Numbered from the stretch's first letter, positions 7,896 to 14,983 are shown. The stretch is DNA of 64,000 bases from an uncultured Atopobiaceae bacterium (GCA_947625405.1 CANQOF010000007.1:1-64000), one strand, 5' to 3'. The notes: generated from the letters alone by a model not told the origin. Translations and numbers: made by a program.

Positions 7896-9101
7896 TCACT
7901 CGCTCCGCGCGAGCAGGCGATCCGCAAGTTCGAGCGCCGAGGCGCACACGCCGTCCATGTCAAAGTAGCGATACTCCGCGAGGCGTCCCACGGGCGAGAA
8001 ATTCTCCACGCCTTCCACACGCGCGCGATAGGCATCATAGAGCGCCTGGTTCTCGGGCGAGAGGATGGCGTAATACGCGTCCATGCCGCTGTCTGGCACG
8101 AAGGGGCGCGAGTACTCGCGCATGATGGTGGTGACGCCCTCCTTCACCTGCCCCGTCATGTTCTTGAATTCGGTGATGCGGGTGAAGTCCTCGCTCGTGG
8201 TGTAGTTCACCGTGCCCACGGGCTGGAAGCGATCCATCGCGAGCGTCTCGAAGTCCATGCGAAGCGAGCGATACGGAAGGTCGCCGAGGTCGCGGCCGAA
8301 GAGCTCGTCGAGCGGACCGCTGTAGACGACCTCACCCGCGTACGGCTCGCCGCAGACGAGCACCCGCCCGTCTGCCACGGCGAGGAACTCGCGCGCGTCC
8401 TGGCTGAGCACGACGGTGATGTTCTCGTGGTCGAGCATGCGCTCGAAGAGCGCGGTGTAGCCGTCTTTCGGCATGCCCTGCCATGTGGCCTGCGGGAAGT
8501 AGCGATCGTCGTCGCCCACGAAGACGGGCACGCGCCCCGTCACGGAGGGGTCGATCTCGTCCGGCGTCTGGCCCCACTGCTTCATCGTGTAGTAGAGGAA
8601 GACGTTTTCGTAGACGTAGTCCGCCACGCGCGCGAGGTCGGCGTCCTCGGAGGCGCGGAGCTCCATGATGGGCACCTTCACGTTCTCGCCGAAGGTGGCC
8701 ACGAGCTTTTGGTAGAGGCGCTCGCCCTCCTCCTCGCCAAAGGCGAGCTTGAGCGAGGCGTGGTTGAAGGGCACCGGCATGAGCGTGTCGTGGATGAGCG
8801 CGAGCACGCGATGCTCGTAGGGAAGCCACTGCGTGAAGCGCGAGAGGAACTCGTGCACGCGTTGGTTCGTGGTGTGATAGATGTGCGGGCCATAGGCGTG
8901 GATGAGGATGCCCGCCTCGTCCTCGCAGTCGTAGGCGTTGCCCGCGATATGGTCGCGGAGCTCCACGACGAGGACCTTCTTGCCACCCTCCTCGGCAAGG
9001 CGGCGAGCCACGGTGGCGCCCGCATAGCCCGCACCCACGCAGATCACGTCGAAGGAGCGCGGATCGAGGCCCTCGAGGCCGTGCGTGCAGGTGAGGGACA
9101 T
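7896..9101 (-). CDS. glf: UDP-galactopyranose mutase
   Basis: A 401-residue flavoprotein that converts UDP-galactopyranose to UDP-galactofuranose in the cytoplasm. The FAD-binding dinucleotide fold is VICVGAGYAGATVARRL near residue 20, followed by AGNAYD and GPHIYHTTNQRVHEF, a stretch diagnostic of the family. The middle holds PVPFNHASLKLAFG and the C-terminal part FSPVGRLAEYRYFDMD. The ATG at 9101 follows GAAGGGGAG. A glycosyltransferase gene lies 36 bp downstream. The pair suggests that this organism puts galactofuranose into a wall polysaccharide or glycolipid. The gene is divergent from pta, with a G+C-rich hairpin in between. Confidence 0.95.
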   Translation of the reverse strand: MSLTCTHGLEGLDPRSFDVICVGAGYAGATVARRLAEEGGKKVLVVELRDHIAGNAYDCEDEAGILIHAYGPHIYHTTNQRVHEFLSRFTQWLPYEHRVLALIHDTLMPVPFNHASLKLAFGEEEGERLYQKLVATFGENVKVPIMELRASEDADLARVADYVYENVFLYYTMKQWGQTPDEIDPSVTGRVPVFVGDDDRYFPQATWQGMPKDGYTALFERMLDHENITVVLSQDAREFLAVADGRVLVCGEPYAGEVVYSGPLDELFGRDLGDLPYRSLRMDFETLAMDRFQPVGTVNYTTSEDFTRITEFKNMTGQVKEGVTTIMREYSRPFVPDSGMDAYYAILSPENQALYDAYRARVEGVENFSPVGRLAEYRYFDMDGVCASALELADRLLARSE

Positions 9102-9159
9102 GGCTTCTCCCCTTCGGATCTTCGGGTTGGCGAGCGCCCGCGCGCTCACATCCACAACA

Positions 9160-9181
9160 AAGGCCGCCTTAGCGCGGCCTT
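9160..9181. other. Inverted repeat between divergent glf and pta
   Basis: AAGGCCGC at 9160-9167 and GCGGCCTT at 9174-9181 form a perfect 8-bp stem with a six-base loop. It resembles a terminator stem but sits between divergent genes, so it may be an attenuator, an operator or a leftover terminator. Confidence 0.45.
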
Positions 9182-9212
9182 CTCATTTCGCCGCCCATTC
9201 TACCATGCACCC

Positions 9213-9218
9213 TATAAT
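9213..9218 (+). promoter_or_regulatory. Consensus -10 element of the pta promoter
   Basis: TATAAT is a perfect sigma-70 -10 hexamer 43 bp upstream of the pta ATG. No good -35 is seen 16-18 bp upstream, so activation or an extended contact may compensate. Confidence 0.5.
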
Positions 9219-9261
9219 GCAAACCGATGCGTACGGGCCTTGGAGAAAAAGGAGAGAGACG

Positions 9262-10239
9262 ATGGCGGACTTCCTCGATCGCATGAAAGAACGGGCAAAG
9301 AGCAAGAAGATGACCATCGTCTTGCCCGAGGGCGAGGACCAGCGCACGATCGACGCCGCAAGGCAGATCGTGGCCGAGGACCTCGCGAACCTCGTGATCC
9401 TCGGCGATCCCACCACGATCGACGTCGAGGGCGTGGAGGTCGTCGATCCCAAGGCCTCCGAGAATCACGAGCCCTACGCGCAGGCGCTCCAGAAGCTTCG
9501 CGAGAAGAAGGGCATGACCATCGAGCAGGCGCGCGACCTCATGGACGACGCCACGTACTTCGGCACCATGATGGTGAAGATGGGCGACGCGGACGGCCTC
9601 GTTTCCGGTGCCTGCCACTCCACGGCAAACACGCTGCGCCCGGCGCTGCAGATCTTGAAGACCGCGCCCGGCACGAAGCTCGTCTCGAGCTTCATGATCA
9701 TGTGCATCCCGGACTGCGACCACGGCCTCGATGGCACGCTCCTCTTCGCCGACATCGGCCTCAACGAGTATCCCGACGCGAACGGCCTCTCCGAGATCGC
9801 GATCTCCTCGCACAACTCTTGGAAGGCGCTCATGGGCACGGAGCCCAAGGTGGCCATGCTCTCCTACTCGAGCCATGGGTCGGCGAACTCCGAGCACGTG
9901 GACAAGGTGGCCGAGGCCACGAAGCTCGTGCACGAGAAGCGCCCCGACATCCTCTGCGACGGCGAGCTCCAGCTCGACGCGGCGCTCATGGAAGAGGTGG
10001 CCTGCCTGAAGGCGCCGGAGAGCGAGGTGGCGGGCGATGCCGACATCCTCATCTTCCCGAACCTCGACGCGGGAAACATCGGCTACAAGCTCGTGGAGCG
10101 TCTCGCGGGCGCCGAGGCCTACGGCCCCGTGCTGCAGGGCATCGCGCGCCCGGTGAACGACCTCTCGCGCGGCTGCAAGGCGACGGACATCGTGGCCGTC
10201 GTCGCCATCACGGCGGTGCAGGCGCAGCTCACCGCGTAA
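9262..10239 (+). CDS. pta: Phosphate acetyltransferase
   Basis: A 325-residue phosphotransacetylase that interconverts acetyl-CoA and acetyl phosphate, normally paired with acetate kinase for ATP formation in fermentation. Family signatures are IVLPEGEDQRTIDAA near the N-terminus, the SGACHSTANTLRPALQILKT segment near residues 115-134, and MLSYSSHGSANS and FPNLDAGNIGYKL in the C-terminal half. The length matches the short, single-domain class without the regulatory DRTGG extension. The ATG at 9262 follows AAGGAGAGAG. No acetate kinase gene is present in the window; tRNA-Phe follows downstream. Confidence 0.95.
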   Translation: MADFLDRMKERAKSKKMTIVLPEGEDQRTIDAARQIVAEDLANLVILGDPTTIDVEGVEVVDPKASENHEPYAQALQKLREKKGMTIEQARDLMDDATYFGTMMVKMGDADGLVSGACHSTANTLRPALQILKTAPGTKLVSSFMIMCIPDCDHGLDGTLLFADIGLNEYPDANGLSEIAISSHNSWKALMGTEPKVAMLSYSSHGSANSEHVDKVAEATKLVHEKRPDILCDGELQLDAALMEEVACLKAPESEVAGDADILIFPNLDAGNIGYKLVERLAGAEAYGPVLQGIARPVNDLSRGCKATDIVAVVAITAVQAQLTA

Positions 10240-10291
10240 CGCGCGGACGGGCAGTCGCGCGAGGTACGTGCAAGAACGAAGTGCCTTGTGC

Positions 10292-10297
10292 TAGACT
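10292..10297 (+). promoter_or_regulatory. Possible -10 element of the tRNA-Phe promoter
   Basis: TAGACT lies 15 bp before the first base of the mature tRNA and would give a very short leader. The -35 region is not recognisable, so confidence is low. Confidence 0.3.
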
Positions 10298-10312
10298 GCT
10301 CGCACATTCAGT

Positions 10313-10388
<76 letters not shown>

Positions 10389-10397
10389 GATAAAACC

Positions 10398-10434
10398 GCA
10401 GGTCGGAGGCCCTAAAACCTCCGGCCTGCTTTCG
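10398..10434 (+). terminator. Intrinsic terminator after tRNA-Phe
   Basis: GCAGGTCGGAGG (10398-10409) pairs with CCTCCGGCCTGC (10418-10429) with one G-T pair and an A-rich loop, followed by TTTCGTT. It separates the tRNA from the downstream structured RNA. Confidence 0.85.
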
Positions 10435-10450
10435 TTCGAACACGACATCC

Positions 10451-10468
10451 AGTTAACATTCAGTTAAC
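10451..10468. repeat. Direct repeat AGTTAAC x2 upstream of the structured RNA
   Basis: AGTTAAC occurs at 10451-10457 and again at 10462-10468, 11 bp apart, about one helical turn, and each copy contains the palindrome GTTAAC. It lies in an AT-rich island just before the predicted RNA, where a promoter or operator would be expected. Confidence 0.45.
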
Positions 10469-10497
10469 TATTTTTGTCGAAAACACGTTCAAACTTT

Positions 10498-10816
10498 GAT
10501 TCGGGGCCTTCGCGGACGCAGCAAAAAGTCCTATTGCGGTGAAGGATCCGGCGGCGCGGGGAGCCAGCTCTCGAGCGCTTCACCATGGAAAGACCCTCGA
10601 CGCGTTAGCCCCGAATCCCATCGGGACGGCTTGAACGCGGGATGGAATGACATGAGCGCGCGCCTTGGCGCTCCGTTGACGGTCGCGGCCGTCCCCCGCG
10701 AGGCGAGGGCGACACCCCGGGCGTCAGCCCCAACCTCTGCATCGTCGCAGGCCTCTAGACGAGATTGACCTAAACCGGTACGCAAAGGAAAGCTCGGCAG
10801 ATGCCGGGCTTTCTTC
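10498..10816 (+). ncRNA. Probable structured non-coding RNA of about 320 nt, family not recognised
   Basis: A G+C-rich stretch with an AT-rich leader and an intrinsic terminator contains no convincing reading frame but several long paired segments. GATTCGGGGC (10498-10507) pairs perfectly with GCCCCGAATC (10608-10617). GGTGAAG (10538-10544) pairs with CTTCACC (10578-10584) inside it. In a second domain GGGACGGC (10623-10630) pairs with GCCGTCCC (10688-10695), enclosing GAGCGC/GCGCTC (10654-10659 with 10668-10673). CCATC (10618-10622) could also pair with GATGG (10641-10645), giving a possible pseudoknot. I looked for signatures of tmRNA, RNase P RNA, SRP RNA and 6S RNA and did not find them. 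The plus strand is favoured because the terminator has its pyrimidine/T tail in that direction. A housekeeping RNA of a diverged class remains possible. Confidence 0.55.
10789..10816 (+). terminator. Intrinsic terminator of the structured RNA
   Basis: AAAGCTCGGC (10789-10798) pairs with GCCGGGCTTT (10803-10812) with one G-T pair and loop AGAT, followed by CTTCTT. This orientation fits a plus-strand transcript ending here, before the convergent vapC gene. Confidence 0.75.
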
Positions 10817-10879
10817 TTGCTCTTCTCTACGAGCCCTCAGGGGTTCCAATCCCAAGCGTGGTAGCCGCACGCCCCACAA

Positions 10880-11284
10880 TTAGACGATGGCGACCAACGG
10901 CTCGTGGTAGAGGGAAAGAAGCCGGTCGTGGGTCAGGAACAGGAAGCCACCCGTCTTGGCCTGGGCTATGAGCATCCGGTCGAAGGGATTCTTGTGGATG
11001 CCAGCGGCGGCAGAGAGATCCAAGCGCTCGCAGGCGAGTATGGCCTCTGACGTGAGCGGTTGAATCTGGTAGCCAGCCTCCTGGCATCGACTGAGGAAGC
11101 GCTCGGCGTCGAGCGCAACGCCCCTTGGCTTCGCCGTGTGCTTCATCGCCACTTCCCAGAGGGTCACGTCGCTCACGAAGATGCGGTTCCTCGGATCTTC
11201 GATGATCTCAACGGCGCGCTGGGGCAACTTCGGTGACCCGGCCAGTGCCCAGATGGCGATGTGGGTGTCGAGCAGGACGTTCAC
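10880..11284 (-). CDS. PIN-domain ribonuclease toxin (VapC-type)
   Basis: A 134-residue PIN-domain protein of the VapC toxin class, which cleaves specific RNAs when its antitoxin is lost. The acidic active site is complete: Asp6 in LLDTHIAIW, Glu44 in TLWEVAMK, Asp102 in NPFDRMLIAQA, and Asp120 in LTHD near the C-terminus. Length and motif spacing are typical. Its ATG lies only 2 bp after the stop of the antitoxin gene, so the two are translationally linked. Transcription converges on the structured RNA upstream. The target RNA cannot be read from sequence. Confidence 0.92.
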   Translation of the reverse strand: MNVLLDTHIAIWALAGSPKLPQRAVEIIEDPRNRIFVSDVTLWEVAMKHTAKPRGVALDAERFLSRCQEAGYQIQPLTSEAILACERLDLSAAAGIHKNPFDRMLIAQAKTGGFLFLTHDRLLSLYHEPLVAIV

Positions 11285-11286
11285 GG

Positions 11287-11538
11287 TCAGAGCCCAAACG
11301 CCTCGGCGACGTAGTCGTCGAGCTCGTCGAAGAGCTCGTCGTCGATCTGGAAGGCCGGATCGTCCTTGGCGACGCCGATCCTCCTGCCATCGACTTCAAC
11401 GACCTCGTTGGGAACGATCTTCGCGACAACCCGGTCGCGATTCTTGATCAGGTGCTCGGCGATGTCCCCCCGCTCGATGGACGAGACGATGGCCGAAAGG
11501 TTATCCCGCGTCTTGGCGATGGTCATACTGGACATCAT
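11287..11538 (-). CDS. Phd/YefM-like antitoxin partner of the PIN toxin
   Basis: An 83-residue protein with an N-terminal segment MTIAKTRDNLSAIVSSIERG and IKNRDRVVAKIVP, the layout of Phd/YefM or AbrB-like antitoxins that bind their own promoter through the N-terminal domain. The C-terminal third is acidic (DDPAFQIDDELFDELDD), as expected for a segment that wraps the toxin. The start may be either ATG at the front of MMSSM or the internal Met; a G-rich run precedes. The gene is followed after 2 bp by the toxin. Repeats flanking the -10 region just upstream fit autoregulation. Confidence 0.85.
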   Translation of the reverse strand: MMSSMTIAKTRDNLSAIVSSIERGDIAEHLIKNRDRVVAKIVPNEVVEVDGRRIGVAKDDPAFQIDDELFDELDDYVAEAFGL

Positions 11539-11552
11539 CCGCCCCCTTCAAC

Positions 11553-11581
11553 GCCATCTTAGGACAAAATATAGCCATCTT
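11553..11581 (-). promoter_or_regulatory. Promoter/operator of the toxin-antitoxin pair
   Basis: On the minus strand AAGATGGC occurs twice (plus-strand copies GCCATCTT at 11553-11560 and 11574-11581), exactly 21 bp apart, two turns of the helix. Between them lies TATATT, a good -10. This arrangement is typical of an operator bound by the antitoxin on one face of the DNA. Confidence 0.6.
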
Positions 11582-11696
11582 GGCGTTCCTTAAACGCAGA
11601 TTCTGGCCAAATGTCTATGACCATGTGATGGTAAAAACCGCTCCTAGCCATTGCCGATACCAGCGCTGAACACGCAGGCCATAGCCTCTAGTCGTC

Positions 11697-11804
11697 TCAC
11701 TGTACGCCGCCGTAGAGGGCGTAGCTGCAGCCCTCGACCCCTCCGAAGACGAAGCGGCCACAGGCGTTGCCACATCCGTGCTGCCTGAGGCGTCGCTCGT
11801 GCAT
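11697..11804 (-). CDS. Orphan RiPP core-like peptide (35 aa frame)
   Basis: The frame ends in NACGRFVFGGVEGCSYALYG, which aligns without gaps to the core of the intact precursor at 14557 (KCGCVAIGAVKGCFCFFYGE) and to the remnant at 14096. Shared positions are C-G near the start, G-A/G-V-K/E-G-C in the middle and an aromatic-Gly at the end. No recognisable leader with a Gly-Gly motif precedes it; the nearest ATG at 11804 would give 35 residues, and the sequence upstream in frame is Arg-rich and unconvincing. It may be a decayed precursor whose leader has been lost, or a leaderless peptide. Which of the two cannot be told from sequence. Confidence 0.45.
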   Translation of the reverse strand: MHERRLRQHGCGNACGRFVFGGVEGCSYALYGGVQ

Positions 11805-11986
11805 GGAGAACCTGCTGAACACCACGCCTATCACGGGCTGGACGATGGCTTCGGGCATACTCGACAAGACGAGGCGCGGCCTCGAGCACGCACCGCTCAC
11901 GCGCCTGCGAGAAGGGCCGCACGAAAACTGGCACCGCACATGGTGCGTGGACACCAGCCACGCACGCTTGAAGCAAGGAGACGGAA

Positions 11987-12229
11987 ATGGAAGAGAAGCT
12001 GATCGAGAAGCTGTCCAGCGCCACCTCCGCGGCAGACATCAAGACCATGGCCGACGAGCACGGCATCGAGATCACCGACGAGCAAGCCGAGGCGCTCTTC
12101 GCGAACCTCCAAGCCGTCATCGCCAAAGAGGGCGAGATCTCCGACGAGGCGCTGATGGGCGTCGCGGGCGGCACGTTTTCCGTGCTCTCCAGCTCGACGG
12201 ACCCGTTCTACGGGAAGAAGGTTTGCTAG
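11987..12229 (+). CDS. RiPP precursor peptide with double-glycine leader
   Basis: An 80-residue protein beginning after AAGGAGACGG. Residues 1-62 form an acidic, helical leader (SAADIKTMADEHGIEITDEQ) ending in EALMGVAGG, the cleavage motif of Nif11-type and type-2 lantipeptide leaders. Residues 63-80 are a short core, TFSVLSSSTDPFYGKKVC, rich in Ser/Thr with a single C-terminal Cys. This core does not resemble the Cys-rich core family nearby, so it may make a different product or use the residues as acceptors differently. The radical SAM maturase gene lies 144 bp downstream on the other strand, tail to tail. No transporter or peptidase gene is adjacent. Confidence 0.78.
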   Translation: MEEKLIEKLSSATSAADIKTMADEHGIEITDEQAEALFANLQAVIAKEGEISDEALMGVAGGTFSVLSSSTDPFYGKKVC

Positions 12230-12333
12230 GAAAGGCGAAGGCTGGCGGTTCGAGCACGACGCCCAAGCACACGCGACATCTTCGCCTCGGGCCGGGGCGT
12301 GGAGGCCAACCCTGCCATGCGCATCACCGAACG

Positions 12334-12370
12334 CGAGGCCGCATCGGGAATGACGCCTGATTCGGCCTCG
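12334..12370. terminator. Long hairpin between precursor and maturase genes
   Basis: CGAGGCCG (12334-12341) pairs with CGGCCTCG (12363-12370), and ATCGGG/CCTGAT extends the stem inward after one mismatch. It sits between converging genes as a terminator would, but no T-run follows on either strand, so termination would be inefficient or factor-assisted. Confidence 0.5.
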
Positions 12371-12373
12371 TCG

Positions 12374-13933
12374 TCATGACGCGATCCGCCGTTCCTTGCG
12401 CGACGCGAGGATTTCCTCGGCTTCGTGGAGCTCGCCGTCCGGCCCGATCGTTTGGATCTGCCGACCGGTCTCGCGCGCGACCTTCGCCATGGCTTCGTCG
12501 ATCAAGTCCTCGCCCTTGATGCCGAAGTAGAGGCAGCGGCTCCGATCGCAGCCATAGAGCGGCGAGACGCCGCATCCCGTCCCATGGGCGAGCGCGACGG
12601 CGATGGCCCGGCAGCCCCCGCCGCAGTCCACGAGGTGCTCGCAGGCGGCGCACGCCCCATTCTCGCGCGCGAGATCGGCGAGCGTGCCCTTGGAGAGCTC
12701 GGCGTACAACCCCTCTTCCATGAGCTCGGCCAAGGGCGCGTCGAAGGCGTTCCCGAAGCTCACGCCCATCTCCTTCAGGCGGCCCGTGAGCGTGTTGCAG
12801 GGGATGACCTCGCCGTCGAAGTTCACGTTAAGCTCGTCTGCCCACTGCCGGCAGAGCGGAAAGCGCATTCCCAGGCGTCGTCTCAAAGGATCGCCCTCGA
12901 AGCGGCTCTTCACGTAGATCCCCTTGCTCGCATCGAGGGTGAGGACCTGCCACACGTAGACGACCATGGGCTCCTCGGTGCGCATCCACCGATCCGCCAG
13001 CTCGAGGGCGACCTCGAGGTACTCCCTCGGCGAGAGGGTCTCGTCAGCGCCGCCGTTTTGGAGCCAGCGGGGCGATTCGCTCGTGCGCGCGACGCGCACC
13101 ATCTCCACGCCCCTGCGCGAGAGCTCGAGGAGGCTCTCGAGGAGCGTGTCGAGGTTGCCCTTCCAGACGTTGAGGTTCACGGAGACGGGGAAGCCCTCCG
13201 CCACCGCGAGCGAGATGCGCTCGAGCGCCTCCCGCTCCGACCCCTCGCGGTTCCGCAGCCAGTCGTGGTGCCCGAGGCCGTCGAAGGAGACGTTGATGGA
13301 GGGAAGTGGATCCATGAACGTCTTCCACTCCTCAAGCAGCTCGCGTGTGAGGAGGGAGGCGTTCGTGTTGATGTGGCCGATCATCAAGCCTCTGGCGTAG
13401 ATCTCGCGCACGAGCCAGGGAAAGTCCGGATGCACGAGGGGCTCCCCGCCGGTGAGGTTCACCTGCTGGAAGCCGCAGGCCTCGATCTCATCGAGCAGCC
13501 GCTCGAGCTGCGCACGATCCATCTCGCCCATGAGCGGTGCGTTGTCGCTCGCCATGAAGCAGTGGCGGCAGTTGAAGTTGCACCTGCCGGTGATGGTGAG
13601 CCGCGCCGTCGACATGAAGCGATTGCGTGCGACCCGGAGGCGCTGCCAGGGGTCGAGGGAGGAGACCTTGTCGCCTTCGCGGGTGCCGGCGCCGACGGGC
13701 TCGATGAGGCCCTTCTCCACCAACGAGCGGAAGGAATCGGAGGAGAGCTGCTCGTGCGTGAGCGGCTTCTCGCCATCGCAGGCGAGCGCCAACCAGAACT
13801 CCCCCGCCGGCAAGGGCGCGGCGCCGAGCATGCCTCGCCGCACGTAGGCGAAAGGTCGATCGGCCCAGCTCCTCAACGCGACGCCCTCCGCGAGGACGTA
13901 GCGGCGTTCGGAAATGGTTTCAGCTTCGCCCAT
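12374..13933 (-). CDS. Radical SAM/SPASM peptide maturase
   Basis: A 519-residue radical S-adenosylmethionine enzyme likely to modify a RiPP precursor. Residues 1-90 resemble a PqqD-like precursor-binding domain (LAEGVALRSWADRPFAYVRR). The radical SAM core carries the 4Fe-4S motif CNFNCRHC with Cys118, Cys122 and Cys125, then NLTGGEPLVHPD as the SAM-binding GGEP motif. A C-terminal SPASM domain has Cys361, 379, 428, 431, 437, 441, 454, 462 and 467, enough for two auxiliary clusters as in sactipeptide and ranthipeptide synthases. The ATG at 13933 follows GAGGGGAG. Precursor genes flank it on the opposite strand. Whether the bond made is thioether or carbon-carbon cannot be read from sequence. 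Confidence 0.88.
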   Translation of the reverse strand: MGEAETISERRYVLAEGVALRSWADRPFAYVRRGMLGAAPLPAGEFWLALACDGEKPLTHEQLSSDSFRSLVEKGLIEPVGAGTREGDKVSSLDPWQRLRVARNRFMSTARLTITGRCNFNCRHCFMASDNAPLMGEMDRAQLERLLDEIEACGFQQVNLTGGEPLVHPDFPWLVREIYARGLMIGHINTNASLLTRELLEEWKTFMDPLPSINVSFDGLGHHDWLRNREGSEREALERISLAVAEGFPVSVNLNVWKGNLDTLLESLLELSRRGVEMVRVARTSESPRWLQNGGADETLSPREYLEVALELADRWMRTEEPMVVYVWQVLTLDASKGIYVKSRFEGDPLRRRLGMRFPLCRQWADELNVNFDGEVIPCNTLTGRLKEMGVSFGNAFDAPLAELMEEGLYAELSKGTLADLARENGACAACEHLVDCGGGCRAIAVALAHGTGCGVSPLYGCDRSRCLYFGIKGEDLIDEAMAKVARETGRQIQTIGPDGELHEAEEILASRKERRIAS

Positions 13934-14095
13934 GGCGCTCCCCTCGCGAACCCTGGATCATGCGGTCGCACTCACAAGAGAACACGAAGTGAAGACCGCA
14001 ATCCCCCGCTCCATGTTTTCGCGGCAATCGCTATGAATGGTTATATCCGATTGCGCCAGCTCACCCTTCCTTCTTAGGCAACTGGTCTTCGGGCA

Positions 14096-14257
14096 TTATG
14101 AGGAACTGCAGGCCATAACCGTCTTGCTCTGACTTGCGCCGCCGAAGATGACACAGCCGCAGCCCTTGACCGCTCCGATGATGGAGCAGTTGCCGCCTTC
14201 GCCCTTATCTTTGCCACCGGCCACGGCCTCGAGCTCCACCTCGGAGAGCTCGAAGCC
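14096..14257 (-). pseudogene. Remnant of a Cys-rich RiPP precursor (leader end plus core)
   Basis: This frame encodes ELSEVELEAVAGG, the end of a Nif11-type leader with its double glycine, then a core containing NCSIIGAVKGCGCVIFGG and ending MACSSS before TAA at 14096-14098. The leader end matches the intact precursor at 14557 (ELSDAELEAVAGG) and the cores share IGAVKGC-x-C. Upstream of about 14257 the frame turns into unrelated sequence (FCPARQ, RRIRF) with no usable start and no ribosome binding site, so most of the leader has been lost by rearrangement or frameshift. It lies upstream of the maturase and reads in the same direction, the arrangement expected for the ancestral operon. Confidence 0.7.
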
Positions 14258-14556
14258 TTGTCGTGCGGGGCAAAACCTGATGCGACGGTAATCGCTCCCT
14301 CGAACGCGCCTTCATCGGGGCCGCGGTGGAGAACTTATATCGGGAAGCAAACACCGCATGAACACGCTGGAACTAGGGCGGAGGGCGAGGGATGCGTTCA
14401 TCGGGTTCGGGCATGCCATGCGACAACCATGCGCGAATGTGAGGTGGGAAAGCACCAATGCGCAATCGTGGATTCCGCATAACGTTCTGAAGAATGTGCG
14501 AACCTCACGGTGCCCATAATGCAATCAGTACGTTCGGTCGATTGAAAGGAAGACCA

Positions 14557-14973
14557 ATGAACGAGAAGGTTCAGAAGTTCTACGAGATCGTCTCCGCCGA
14601 TGACGCGCTCCAGGCCGAGCTCGTCGCCGTGACGGAGGGAGTGGAAGTAGAGGACGTCTCCGAGGAGGAGGCTCGCGCCGCGGTGGCCGAGGCCGTCGCC
14701 GCCTTCGCGGCCGCGCATGACCTCGATCTCACCGCCGAGGACATCCTCGCGAACGACGCGGAGACCGCCGCCGAGGGCGAACTCTCCGATGCGGAGCTCG
14801 AGGCCGTCGCAGGCGGCGCGAAATGCGGGTGCGTCGCCATCGGAGCGGTGAAAGGCTGCTTCTGCTTCTTCTACGGCGAAAGCAAAGGCCTCTCAACGAC
14901 GGAGAGCGAGGGGAAGGTCGGCGACGGCACATGCGGGATCACCGGCGGTACGGCCGACAAGCTCTTCTGGTAA
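14557..14973 (+). CDS. Nif11-leader RiPP precursor with Cys-rich core
   Basis: A 138-residue precursor. Residues 1-87 look like a Nif11-type leader: KFYEIVSADDALQAEL at the start, a long acidic helix, and ELSDAELEAVAGG with the Gly-Gly at 86-87. The 51-residue core has Cys90, Cys92, Cys101, Cys103 and Cys126 within KCGCVAIGAVKGCFCFFYG and DGTCGITGG. The ATG at 14557 follows AAAGGAAG at good spacing. It is the only intact member of the three-member core family in this locus and the best candidate substrate of the radical SAM enzyme at 12374-13933, which lies about 620 bp away on the opposite strand. A terminator follows directly. Confidence 0.85.
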   Translation: MNEKVQKFYEIVSADDALQAELVAVTEGVEVEDVSEEEARAAVAEAVAAFAAAHDLDLTAEDILANDAETAAEGELSDAELEAVAGGAKCGCVAIGAVKGCFCFFYGESKGLSTTESEGKVGDGTCGITGGTADKLFW

Positions 14974-14983
14974 GAACTTCACG

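Noticed and set aside
10496-10768. Open frame of 90 residues on the plus strand (and an 84-residue frame opposite) over the structured RNA
   Set aside because: No ribosome binding site, Ser/Arg/Pro-rich translation, and the sequence is explained better by long RNA helices.
10498-10816. Identification as tmRNA, RNase P RNA, SRP RNA or 6S RNA
   Set aside because: The CCA-ended tRNA-like domain and tag frame, the conserved GAGGAAAGTC-type P4 core, the SRP tetraloop region and a single long 6S-type hairpin were looked for and not seen.
14312-14524. Minus-strand frame that could have been the missing leader of the precursor remnant at 14096
   Set aside because: It is in another frame, ends before the core, and shows no Nif11 or double-glycine leader features.
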